A DNA stretch of 48,083 nt from JAUVXJ01 sp034430275 (lineage in GTDB: Bacteria; Chloroflexota; Anaerolineae; UBA7937; B3-Chlor): the NCBI GenBank assembly GCA_034430275.1, contig DAOUEW010000384.1:1-48083 (forward strand). The letters run 5' to 3'. Each line of letters opens with the position of its first letter. The first letter of the stretch is position 1. Below, piece by piece: positions 15,657 to 23,277 of this stretch. Under the pieces are notes generated by a model, which saw only the letters and a program-made list of their open reading frames with translations, searched no databases and was not told the origin of the DNA. Position numbers and translations under genes: made by a program.

Positions 15657-16913
15657 CTAGTTGCCAATCTCCACCTCGGGTCGGGCCCCCAGGGTGACCT
15701 TGATGATGCGTTCCTCTCCATCGCGCACGACGCCCAGCGCCACCTCCTGCCCGACCTCCCCCTCCATGACGATGTAGGACAGCAAGTCCTCGAACTGCTC
15801 GATGTCGTGCCCGTCTATGCTGACGAGGATGTCGCCTCCCGTACGCACCTGGCTACTGCGTATGGAGATCTCTGTAGTGCCCCCGAGGACGCCGGCCTTG
15901 TCAGCAGGGCCATGCGCGGTGGCCTCGGACACGAGGACACCACTTTGGACGGGCAGGTCCAACTCCTTGACGAGAAGAGGGGTGATCGTCATGCCCTTGA
16001 TACCAAGTTGGGGATGATCGTAGTGGCCGTTGGAGATGAGCGCAGGCACTACACGCTTCAGAAGGTTCACGGGCACCGCGAAGCCAACTCCACTGTTTCC
16101 CCCTGTAGTGGTACTAATAGCTGTGTTGACGCCGATCAGCAGCCCTGCGGAGTCCAACAGCGGTCCCCCTGAGTTGCCCGGATTGATCGCTGCGTCTGTC
16201 TGGACAACGTTTGGTATGGCGAACTGGCTCTGCGCCGGCAGGGTGCGTCCCAAGGCACTGATGATGCCTGTGGTCATCGTCCCTTCTAGACCGTAGGGGT
16301 TCCCGATGGCAATGACTCGCTGTCCGACCCTGAGTTGGTCTGAGTCCCCCAACTGGACAGGATGAAGGAGCTCGGCGGGAAGGTCTACGTCGATCACAGC
16401 CAGATCGCTGTCGGGATCTGTGCCCAGCACCCGGGCCTCTGCCATAGTCCCGTCGTACAGTGTGACCTGGACCTCCTCTGCCCCCTCCACCACGTGGTTG
16501 TTGGTGACAATACGTCCCTCCTGGTCGAAGATGAAGCCCGAGCCTTCGCCCTCGGCATAGAGGTCACTGCCCATCGAGAACGCTGACGATATCAGTATCT
16601 CGATGTTGACCACAGACGGGTTCACTCGCTCATAGAGGTTGATCAAGAGCAAGTCCTCGGCCGACGCTTCGTCGAGCACCCCCGGCGGTATGGCGGTGGG
16701 AGTGACTACGACCACGATCGGCGTCGGACTGGCGCTCTCCTGCGTCTGAGTGGAGGTCAAGCTCGCCGGAAGAGGGACACAGGCCAGGAGCACACAGGTC
16801 AATAGTAGTGAGCACAAAGCTGAGAGCCGCCACCGGCCCCTGCCCACAGAAGCTCCGGACTCATTTCCATTCCCGCTACTCACTTGCACACCTCGGTTCT
16901 CTCGTGAGATCAT
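15657..16913 (-). CDS. HtrA/DegP-like serine protease, lipoprotein, one PDZ domain
   Basis: A 418-residue trypsin-like protease of the HtrA family for envelope protein quality control. A hydrophobic signal (about residues 28-45) ends in L-L-A-C, a lipobox, so the mature protein is probably lipid-anchored outside the membrane. A low-complexity S/T/P linker follows. The catalytic triad is visible as H in T-N-N-H-V-V (near 139), D in D-S-D-L-A-V (near 168) and S in G-N-S-G-G-P (near 249). A single PDZ domain occupies about residues 310-412. The ATG at 16913 lies only about 5 bases from the predicted transcription start. A GTG at 16883 with GAGGT six bases upstream is an alternative start. Confidence 0.9.
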   Translation of the reverse strand: MISRENRGVQVSSGNGNESGASVGRGRWRLSALCSLLLTCVLLACVPLPASLTSTQTQESASPTPIVVVVTPTAIPPGVLDEASAEDLLLINLYERVNPSVVNIEILISSAFSMGSDLYAEGEGSGFIFDQEGRIVTNNHVVEGAEEVQVTLYDGTMAEARVLGTDPDSDLAVIDVDLPAELLHPVQLGDSDQLRVGQRVIAIGNPYGLEGTMTTGIISALGRTLPAQSQFAIPNVVQTDAAINPGNSGGPLLDSAGLLIGVNTAISTTTGGNSGVGFAVPVNLLKRVVPALISNGHYDHPQLGIKGMTITPLLVKELDLPVQSGVLVSEATAHGPADKAGVLGGTTEISIRSSQVRTGGDILVSIDGHDIEQFEDLLSYIVMEGEVGQEVALGVVRDGEERIIKVTLGARPEVEIGN

Positions 16914-16924
16914 CCAGATAATTC

Positions 16925-16953
16925 ATTCTAGCCTCCCGGCAAGCCAAAGTCAA
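16925..16953 (-). promoter_or_regulatory. Promoter of htrA-rsfS
   Basis: On the minus strand, TTGACT (16953-16948), a 17-bp spacer and TAGAAT (16930-16925). These are the same two hexamers and spacing as the hppA promoter. The predicted transcript starts within a few bases of the htrA ATG, making the message nearly leaderless or translated from an internal GTG. Confidence 0.65.
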
Positions 16954-17200
16954 GAATCTCGGTGGAGAATGTGAAGAAACGGGGCCCCACAGCTCCTGTG
17001 GTAGGTGCAGCGATACCGCGGCAATCGGGGAAGACACCGCAAACTTCTTCCCGGACCGGCCCAAGTCGCTGGTCCACGACTCTCGGCTGACTGGCGCTCA
17101 GCACGGGACTGATCCCCGACGGGTCTTCCATCCCCCTCTCGCCGCGGCAGTCCTTGTGCGCCAGACTGTGGATCTTTAAGGTTCAGTGGGCGCCAGAAGC

Positions 17201-17229
17201 TTGACATCATGTGAAATACGTGATATAGA
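17201..17229 (+). promoter_or_regulatory. Promoter of the ArsR-MFS-ABC operon
   Basis: TTGACA (17201-17206), a 17-bp spacer and TATAGA (17224-17229). The -35 is perfect and the -10 matches four of six. It lies just upstream of a palindrome that could be an operator. Confidence 0.6.
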
Positions 17230-17231
17230 TA

Positions 17232-17241
17232 ATTAGCTAAT
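17232..17241. promoter_or_regulatory. Candidate operator palindrome
   Basis: ATTAGCTAAT is a perfect 10-bp palindrome immediately downstream of the -10 element and overlapping the likely transcription start. This is where an autorepressing ArsR-type protein would bind. The assignment is positional only. Confidence 0.35.
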
Positions 17242-17330
17242 GTTCTAACTACAGGCAATGCCCTTGTCCACTAGCCTGGAGGGGCGCGACATGCCTGTAG
17301 CTACCAGACAAAAACGGCAGGAGTACCACT

Positions 17331-18404
17331 ATGACGCCTCTGGTCCGGACTGACACCGAAGAATCGCCCTCGATGGTAAGCTTCCGTAGTTCAGTCATAT
17401 ACGAGATGATGCTCAGTCTGGGTGTGCTACACCGCCCGACTGCTCGTCATGAGAGATGGGCGGCTGAGGTCAGACCTCGGCTATCCCAGGGTCTGTTGGA
17501 CGACCTGGACTTCCTGTACAGCAGGTTCGAGAACGGCGTGCTCCTGATGGAACTGGCGGTTGACTATCCTGACCACCACGACGGCCCCGGTTTTCTCGAC
17601 TACGTCGAGGGGCTGAGCACAGCCCAGTTCCTGTTCTACACTCTCGGGCGGCTGGCCCCGCCTGACAAAATGGCCAAGGTGCAACCCAACATGGAATCGC
17701 TGCTCTCCATCATCACCCACGCCTTTCCAGAGGGTTGCTCGCACACCGAGAGCAGGTTCAGAACAGAGGGCTATCTTCAACTGGTGGCGGAGCCAGAGGC
17801 CTACAGGGCAAGGCTGCTGAGCCTGTGGCGAAGCTACTGGCAGTCCTTCTTCGAGGAGGAAAGCAAACGATACGTCGGGCTCTGGGACAGCAGCATACGT
17901 GAGAAGTCTCAGGCTCTCGGGCACCAGGACGCTCTGGAGTTCGTCAAGACACTGTCCAACAAACCGACTCTGCCCGACCAGATACCCCAGGGATACCCGC
18001 TGCAAGAGGTGCTCCTCGTGCCCTCCTTCTTCGCGCGCCACCACCTCATGTTCTATGGATATGGATCCATCACGGTCATCTACGATTGCCAGATGACTGA
18101 ACGGCGCAGGGAAGAACTGCACGAGATCGAGGAAGAGATCATCACCACCGCCAAGGCTTTGGGAGACAAGACGCGACTGAGGCTGCTCAGATGGATCGCG
18201 AGCGACCCGCAGGTCTACGGCAGCAAGCTGGCCAAGCTATGCCACGTCTCGCAGCCTTCCGTCTCCAGACACCTCCGGATCCTCAAAGAGGCCGGCGTAG
18301 TGGAGGAGATACCAGTGGACAACCACATCACCTACGAAGTCTGTAGAGAACGCCTCGAAGCCCTCGCCCCACGACTCGTGGGCTATCTGCACGAGGAGGA
18401 GTGA
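17331..18404 (+). CDS. ArsR-family transcriptional regulator with a long N-terminal domain
   Basis: A 357-residue protein. The C-terminal part (about residues 260-345) is an ArsR-type winged helix: A-K-A-L-G-D-K-T-R-L-R-L-L-R-W-I followed by the recognition helix H-V-S-Q-P-S-V-S-R-H-L-R-I-L-K and the wing. The first 255 residues are helical and soluble, about three times the size of a normal ArsR protein, and I cannot name the domain. It could be a ligand-sensing module for a drug or metabolite. The start has a GCAGGAG ribosome-binding site. The gene is followed after 3 bases by an MFS transporter and then an ABC exporter, so it probably controls efflux. Confidence 0.85.
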   Translation: MTPLVRTDTEESPSMVSFRSSVIYEMMLSLGVLHRPTARHERWAAEVRPRLSQGLLDDLDFLYSRFENGVLLMELAVDYPDHHDGPGFLDYVEGLSTAQFLFYTLGRLAPPDKMAKVQPNMESLLSIITHAFPEGCSHTESRFRTEGYLQLVAEPEAYRARLLSLWRSYWQSFFEEESKRYVGLWDSSIREKSQALGHQDALEFVKTLSNKPTLPDQIPQGYPLQEVLLVPSFFARHHLMFYGYGSITVIYDCQMTERRREELHEIEEEIITTAKALGDKTRLRLLRWIASDPQVYGSKLAKLCHVSQPSVSRHLRILKEAGVVEEIPVDNHITYEVCRERLEALAPRLVGYLHEEE

Positions 18405-18407
18405 TCA

Positions 18408-19718
18408 GTGACTTCGACCCTCAGGGATCGGTTATCAGGCTATCCACGACAGTTCTGGATTCTGTTCTTCGGACAGCTCGTAAGCGCCATAGGCATGAGC
18501 CTGGTCTGGCCCTTCATGACCATCTACGTCCGTGAGAAGCTAGACGTCAGCCTTACCGTGGTCGGGCTTGTCCTGGCTGCGAACTCCGGCGCCGGCCTCG
18601 TGTCGCAAGTCATCGGCGGACCGCTGGTGGATCGATTCGGAAGGAAGATCGCCATGGCCGTCAGCCTCGGCTCCCGGTCCGTGATCATGATGAGCCTCGG
18701 ACTGGCCGGTACGCTACACTCCTTCGTCGCCCTGATCATCCTCTCCGGATTCTGCGGCAGCCTTTTCAATCCCGCGCTCAACGCCATGGTGGCCGATATG
18801 GTGGAACCGGAGAAGAGGATAGAGGCCTACGGTTTGATGAGAATCGTGTCTAACCTGGGCATCGCCATCGGCCCGGCGATAGGGGGCTTCATCGCCACGC
18901 GCTCATATCTGGTCTCCTTCGCGGCAGCAGCCTTTGCCTCGGCGTTCTACTTCCTGGTCATCCTCTTCTTCACCAAAGAGACCAAGCCCACGACCTCTAC
19001 CTCGGACTCGGATACTGCCCAGGCGACTCAAGGCTACGGACGCCTCGTGCGAGACGTCCCCTTCCTCGCCTTCTGCATAACCTTGGGCGTGATGGGCATA
19101 GCCTACGCGCAGGTGATGACCATCCTACCTGTCTACATCAAAGACCAGTACCAGATCGTGGAGAGCCAATACGGGCTGATCATGGCCACCAATGCAGCCA
19201 TGGTGGTCCTGTTCCAGTACCCGGTGGCGAAGCTACTGAAGAGGGTTGCCTTGGCGCCCGCACTGAGCGTGGGATCACTGTTCGTGGCCATCGGGCTGGG
19301 CACGGTGGCGGTCTCGTCCACCTTCTCCATGTTCCTGCTGAGCATGATCGTGGTCACCGTTGGCGAGCTGATCTTTGCTCCCTCATCCACCGCTTTCGTC
19401 GCTGACGTAGCTCCTGAGACCATGAGGGGCCGCTACATGGGTGTGTACGGCATGAGCTTCGGTCTTTCCTTCGGCCTGGCGCCAGCGGTGGGAGGTATGA
19501 TCAACGACAGCCTCAGCCCTGTCCTGGTGTGGTACTCCATGGCTGCGGTGGCACTTCTGACCGCTGTCGTCTTCTTGCTGATCGGAAAGCAGACCAGGAC
19601 AGAGAGACTTCCTGTTGAGCCGGTTGCCTGCGGGGTTGCAGCGGCAAGTGCCGCGGAGTCCCCGCACCCCTTCTCTAGCGAGGAACGTTGCAGCCGGGCA
19701 CAATCATCGCTCGAATGA
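18408..19718 (+). CDS. MFS efflux transporter
   Basis: A 436-residue major facilitator superfamily protein with about 12 hydrophobic helices in two halves. The motif-A loop between helices 2 and 3 reads G-G-P-L-V-D-R-F-G-R-K, characteristic of drug:H+ antiporters. The C-terminal 35 residues are hydrophilic and contain two cysteines. Translation begins at GTG 18408, three bases after the regulator stop codon. The substrate cannot be deduced. Its placement between an ArsR-type regulator and an ABC-2 exporter suggests a drug or toxic-compound export operon. Confidence 0.88.
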   Translation: MTSTLRDRLSGYPRQFWILFFGQLVSAIGMSLVWPFMTIYVREKLDVSLTVVGLVLAANSGAGLVSQVIGGPLVDRFGRKIAMAVSLGSRSVIMMSLGLAGTLHSFVALIILSGFCGSLFNPALNAMVADMVEPEKRIEAYGLMRIVSNLGIAIGPAIGGFIATRSYLVSFAAAAFASAFYFLVILFFTKETKPTTSTSDSDTAQATQGYGRLVRDVPFLAFCITLGVMGIAYAQVMTILPVYIKDQYQIVESQYGLIMATNAAMVVLFQYPVAKLLKRVALAPALSVGSLFVAIGLGTVAVSSTFSMFLLSMIVVTVGELIFAPSSTAFVADVAPETMRGRYMGVYGMSFGLSFGLAPAVGGMINDSLSPVLVWYSMAAVALLTAVVFLLIGKQTRTERLPVEPVACGVAAASAAESPHPFSSEERCSRAQSSLE

Positions 19719-19724
19719 GGAGAA

Positions 19725-20702
19725 ATGAACGCTATAGAAGTACGCGACTTGCATCGGGTGTTCCGCGCGACCATCGGCACCATCCGTCGAAAGACGAGGG
19801 AGGTGGTAGCGGTAGACGGCATCTCCTTCGATGTCCGGGATGGTGAGCTCTTCGGGCTACTGGGACCCAACGGCGCCGGCAAGACCACCACGGTCAAGAT
19901 GCTCACCACGCTGCTTATCCCCACAAGCGGTTCGGCCACCATACTGGGCCACGACATTGTCAAGAACGCAGATGCTATCAGGTCCCGCATCGGCTTCATC
20001 TTCGGGGGAGAACGAGGCTTGTACTGGCGCCTGTCCGCCAAAGACAACCTGCGCTACTTCGCCGATCTCTACCACGTAGACCCTGACGTCGCCAAGCAGC
20101 GTCTGCCGGAGCTGCTTGAGCTGGTCGGTCTCTCTGGGCGTGAGGACGAGAGGGTAGAGGGCTATTCGCGGGGCATGAGGCAGCGCTTGCACGTCGCACG
20201 CTGCTTGCTCCACGACCCGCAGGTGCTGTTCCTCGACGAGCCCACCATGGGTCTGGACCCCGTGGGCGCTCGCGACCTCAGGCAGGTCATCAACAATCTG
20301 GTGGCTCAAGACAAGACGGTCCTCCTGACCACGCACTACATGTTTGAGGCAGATGCCCTCTGCGAGAGAGTAGCGGTCATCAACCACGGCAAGATCGTCG
20401 CCCTGGACACACCTGAGGGGCTCAAGCGCCACGTAGAAGACCTCTCTGTCATCGAGCTGGAGGTCTTCGGCATCGCACCCAAGATGGTCGACTTGCTGCG
20501 CCAGATACCTGACGTGCATACCGTTTCTGTGGAGAACCGCGACCAGAAGCAGGCCCTACGAGTGCACTCACACCTGGGCTCAGCGATCGTCCCTCAGATT
20601 ATGCAGCGACTGGATGGCAATGGCGTCAGCATCGGCAGGGTCACAGTGCGAGAACCGACGCTCGAAGACGCCTACGTACGTCTCGTGGGAGGAGAGGCAT
20701 GA
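19725..20702 (+). CDS. ABC-2 exporter ATP-binding protein
   Basis: A 325-residue nucleotide-binding subunit. Walker A is G-P-N-G-A-G-K-T-T-T near residue 47, the ABC signature reads Y-S-R-G-M-R-Q-R-L near 147, and Walker B is V-L-F-L-D-E-P-T-M-G-L-D near 167. The H-loop is T-T-H-Y-M. The roughly 90-residue C-terminal extension is typical of DrrA/CcmA-like drug and polysaccharide exporters. It follows the MFS gene by 6 bases with GAGGAG before the ATG. Its last codon and stop overlap the start of the first permease as ATGA. Confidence 0.93.
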   Translation: MNAIEVRDLHRVFRATIGTIRRKTREVVAVDGISFDVRDGELFGLLGPNGAGKTTTVKMLTTLLIPTSGSATILGHDIVKNADAIRSRIGFIFGGERGLYWRLSAKDNLRYFADLYHVDPDVAKQRLPELLELVGLSGREDERVEGYSRGMRQRLHVARCLLHDPQVLFLDEPTMGLDPVGARDLRQVINNLVAQDKTVLLTTHYMFEADALCERVAVINHGKIVALDTPEGLKRHVEDLSVIELEVFGIAPKMVDLLRQIPDVHTVSVENRDQKQALRVHSHLGSAIVPQIMQRLDGNGVSIGRVTVREPTLEDAYVRLVGGEA

Positions 20703-21481
20703 TCGCCAACCTGCGCGTCATTCGCACCACTTTCGAGCTGGACATCAAACAACAAGCGGTCGACCTGTTTATGATCTTCGGCGTCGTGATCCAGCCTCTG
20801 CTCATCGCGATCATGGCTATCTACATGCTCCTCGAGCGTGACGCGTCACGCGGCATCTATGTCGTTGTGGGCAGTGGCATGACGGGGCTGTGGACCAGCC
20901 TGCTCTTCCGTGGCACCTTCAACATCAACGCTGAGCGCTTCATGGGCACGTTGGAGGGGATAGTCGCCAGCCCTACGTCTCTCGCCTCCGTGGTCTTGGG
21001 CAAGACGTTGGCCAGCGTCTCGCTATCCCTCTTGTCCATGATCTTCAGCTACGGGCTGGCCTCGGTGGTCTTCCGTCTTCCTCTCAGCATAGCTCAGCCA
21101 GCGGTGTTCGTCGCCTCCCTGCTGGTGACGATCCTGGCCTTCATATCCTTTGGCCTGCTGATCTCGCCGCTGATGGCCGTGAATCTGTCCCTGACCGGCT
21201 GGGTGAACGCTCTGGAGTACCCCATGTACATCCTGGGCGGCTTCCTGTTCCCCATCCTGCTGCTGCCGGGCTGGAGCAACCCCTTCAGCTACCTGTTGGC
21301 GCCCTATTGGGCCGCGAGAGTGCTGCATGCCGCGAGCAGCGGCACCGCCACTCCTGCTGAGATCCTGCTGAGTTGGTCCATGATGCTTCTTCTGGGGGCG
21401 CTCTACATAGCAGCATCCTATCGCCTGTTCAGAATCGTGCTCCGACGGGCGCGAGTAGAAGCCACGCTGAGCTTGATGTGA
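20699..21481 (+). CDS. ABC-2 type permease (first)
   Basis: A 260-residue membrane protein with about six transmembrane helices and the ABC-2 arrangement. A charged N-terminal helix is followed by a long first extracellular loop and a conserved segment L-E-G-I-V-A-S-P-T near residue 85. The start overlaps the ATPase stop codon, indicating translational coupling. With the next gene it would form the heterodimeric membrane part of the exporter. The substrate is unknown. Confidence 0.88.
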   Translation: MIANLRVIRTTFELDIKQQAVDLFMIFGVVIQPLLIAIMAIYMLLERDASRGIYVVVGSGMTGLWTSLLFRGTFNINAERFMGTLEGIVASPTSLASVVLGKTLASVSLSLLSMIFSYGLASVVFRLPLSIAQPAVFVASLLVTILAFISFGLLISPLMAVNLSLTGWVNALEYPMYILGGFLFPILLLPGWSNPFSYLLAPYWAARVLHAASSGTATPAEILLSWSMMLLLGALYIAASYRLFRIVLRRARVEATLSLM

Positions 21482-21494
21482 GAGACGTGCAGAG

Positions 21495-22295
21495 ATGAAA
21501 AGACTCAGGAATTCCCTTCACATCTTCCTTGGCGGGGCGGTCCTCTCCTACAAGGCCCTCTTCCGATGGTTCAGATTGGAGCCGTACATCGCCACCAAGA
21601 TCATCGCACCACTCAACCAGATACTCTTCTTCACCCTGTTGGGAACTTTTGCCACAGGCCCCGACACTGCCAGCTTCTATGCCATCGGCAACGCCATACA
21701 GCTTACCGCCATGAGTGGCATCTATGGGGTCACCATGAGCATCGGCGGAGAGAGGAACGAGGGGACTCTGATCTACCTGTTTGGAAGCCCCGCCAACCGG
21801 CTCCTGACCTTCCTTGGCAGGGCCCTGGTTCACGTTCTTGACGGGATGCTGGGCGTGGTCATGGGGTTGATCTGGGCAGGCCTGCTGCTCGGCGTCGACT
21901 ACTCGAGGGCTGACCTGCTGGCCCTGGCCCTGACCGTCTTCATCACCACGGTCAGCACGTGTGGGCTCGGCCTGCTGATGGGCTGTATGAGCCTTCTGAC
22001 CGTCAATGTGATGTTCATCAACAACACCATCTACTTCCTCTTGCTGGTGTTCAGCGGAGCCAATGTACCGCTGGCCAACTTCCCCCTATGGGTCCAGAAC
22101 GCGGCTCATCTCCTTCCTTTGACTAGAGGCATCCAGGCAGCGCGCCTGGTCATCGCGGGTTCCCGTCTCGCTGAGGTGGCACCGCTCCTGGTAGGAGAGT
22201 TGCTTATCGGCGCGGCGTACGTTCTCATCGGCTACGCGCTCTTCAGTTGGTTCGAGATGACGGCCAAGCGCAGGGGAACGCTGGAAGCCTTCTGA
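21495..22295 (+). CDS. ABC-2 type permease (second)
   Basis: A 266-residue membrane protein with about six helices, related in layout to the preceding permease. Segments such as E-R-N-E-G-T-L-I-Y-L-F-G-S-P near residue 90 correspond to the E-G-T-L-x-x-L-x-x-S-P motif of ABC-2 permeases. It starts 13 bases after the first permease with a weak GCAGAG site. It is the last gene of the ArsR-MFS-ABC operon. Confidence 0.88.
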   Translation: MKRLRNSLHIFLGGAVLSYKALFRWFRLEPYIATKIIAPLNQILFFTLLGTFATGPDTASFYAIGNAIQLTAMSGIYGVTMSIGGERNEGTLIYLFGSPANRLLTFLGRALVHVLDGMLGVVMGLIWAGLLLGVDYSRADLLALALTVFITTVSTCGLGLLMGCMSLLTVNVMFINNTIYFLLLVFSGANVPLANFPLWVQNAAHLLPLTRGIQAARLVIAGSRLAEVAPLLVGELLIGAAYVLIGYALFSWFEMTAKRRGTLEAF

Positions 22296-22457
22296 GCCCC
22301 TGCCGCCTCGCTCCCCCCAACGAATCGGTGCAGCCCAGGCGGCAGCCCGCTGATATCACGTAGCGCACCTACGGACAGTTCCCCGGTCGTCGCAGTCCCA
22401 CGGGACTCCAACGGGCCAGCGAAGAGACCCTACTCCGTCCCGCCCGAGAGTTAATGC

Positions 22458-22491
22458 ACCCGCAGCACGGGGGAAACCTCGTGCTGCGGGT
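22458..22491 (+). terminator. Strong hairpin with GAAA tetraloop after the exporter operon
   Basis: ACCCGCAGCACGGGG (22458-22472) pairs with CCTCGTGCTGCGGGT (22477-22491), a 15-bp stem with one G-T wobble closed by a GAAA loop. It is a good structural terminator for the rightward operon, although the T-rich stretch is weak and about 20 bases downstream. Confidence 0.6.
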
Positions 22492-22509
22492 ATGTAAGGA
22501 GAAGGAAGT

Positions 22510-22575
22510 ATGTTTTCACACCACGTTGCGGTGGTTACAGGATCGTCGTCTCAACCCCCAAGGTCGCTGACCTAG
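22510..22575 (+). pseudogene. Possible 21-codon ORF or short-chain-dehydrogenase remnant
   Basis: An AAGGAG-like site (22496-22508) precedes an ATG opening a 21-codon frame, M-F-S-H-H-V-A-V-V-T-G-S-S-S, that ends at TAG 22573-22575. The V-A-V-V-T-G-S-S-S stretch resembles the start of the Rossmann fold in short-chain dehydrogenases, but the frame stops at once and the next glycine motif is absent. It overlaps the 3' end of the opposite-strand gene. It could be a gene remnant or coincidence. Confidence 0.2.
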
Positions 22576-23102
22576 GCCCCATCACCCCTGGCCCAAAGCT
22601 TGACAGGGGTCGCGTAGATCGACGAGACCAACGCCCCGTACCCACGCCTCGAAGCCACCTCGTCGCCATCAACCACCCTCACGTCGAAGGCGTAGCAGGA
22701 CCCGTTGGCGTTCGAGCAAAGAAGAGACTTCACCCCTTCCTTGACTGCGTCCTCCAGGGACGCGACGATGGAGCTGAGTGCAGCGTTCTTCCGGTCCACA
22801 GAGACGATGAGGTTGATGCCGCTGTCCACCGCTGGCCGAGCAGAGTCAACGTGAAGCGCACCCGCAGCGTACTCAGGCTCGTAAGCATAGACGGCTTGCA
22901 CCGATGTGTCTATCGTACCAAGGTATTCACCTATCTCCTTAGACAGCGCATACCTGAGATACCCACACGCGATGCAATCGCCGCCGACGACAGCCTGCCG
23001 TACCGCACCCACGTCCTGTAGGGCCGTCTTCTGAGCGGAGAACGCCAGCGCACTCTGCACCATGTCCTGGATGGCAATGCCATCAATCGTCACTGTACCC
23101 AT
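22572..23102 (-). CDS. Unknown protein at the end of the Nuo/Hdr/Glt cluster
   Basis: A 176-residue soluble protein that I do not recognise. The ATG at 23102 is preceded by a perfect AAGGAGGT at good spacing, which fixes the start; an upstream in-frame start at 23150 is rejected. It has no signal peptide or transmembrane helix. The notable element is D-C-I-A-C-G-Y near residue 44, and two later cysteines occur in L-L-C-S-N-A-N-G-S-C-Y, so four cysteines could bind a metal or form disulfides. The rest is mixed alpha/beta. It is 175 bases downstream of the ferredoxin-GltB2 gene, same strand, with no clear promoter between, so read-through transcription is possible. Confidence 0.7.
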   Translation of the reverse strand: MGTVTIDGIAIQDMVQSALAFSAQKTALQDVGAVRQAVVGGDCIACGYLRYALSKEIGEYLGTIDTSVQAVYAYEPEYAAGALHVDSARPAVDSGINLIVSVDRKNAALSSIVASLEDAVKEGVKSLLCSNANGSCYAFDVRVVDGDEVASRRGYGALVSSIYATPVKLWARGDGA

Positions 23103-23277
23103 GTTACCTCCTTCATGTGTCATGCCTGCCCCCACACCGACCGCCCTCATCTTGCCCTCCCTTCTCTACTGTGCTTTCACGCATCATCCCTCTGGCAGCC
23201 CGCCTGTTCTCCACCATGCTTATCCGCCAGCGGTCAGCCCGCGCTGGCCTGAAGCGCGGAGATGCGGCTTCGCCAGA

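Larger units (their letters stand above)
16914..17330. other. Divergent intergenic region between htrA and the ArsR-type gene
   Basis: This 417-base gap holds the htrA promoter (16925-16953), a small CCACAG/CTGTGG hairpin (16987-17001) and the promoter of the regulator gene (17201-17229). It also has a 10-bp palindrome (17232-17241) and a 9-bp inverted repeat (17249-17257 with 17292-17300). No gene is evident between 16960 and 17200. Confidence 0.5.
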
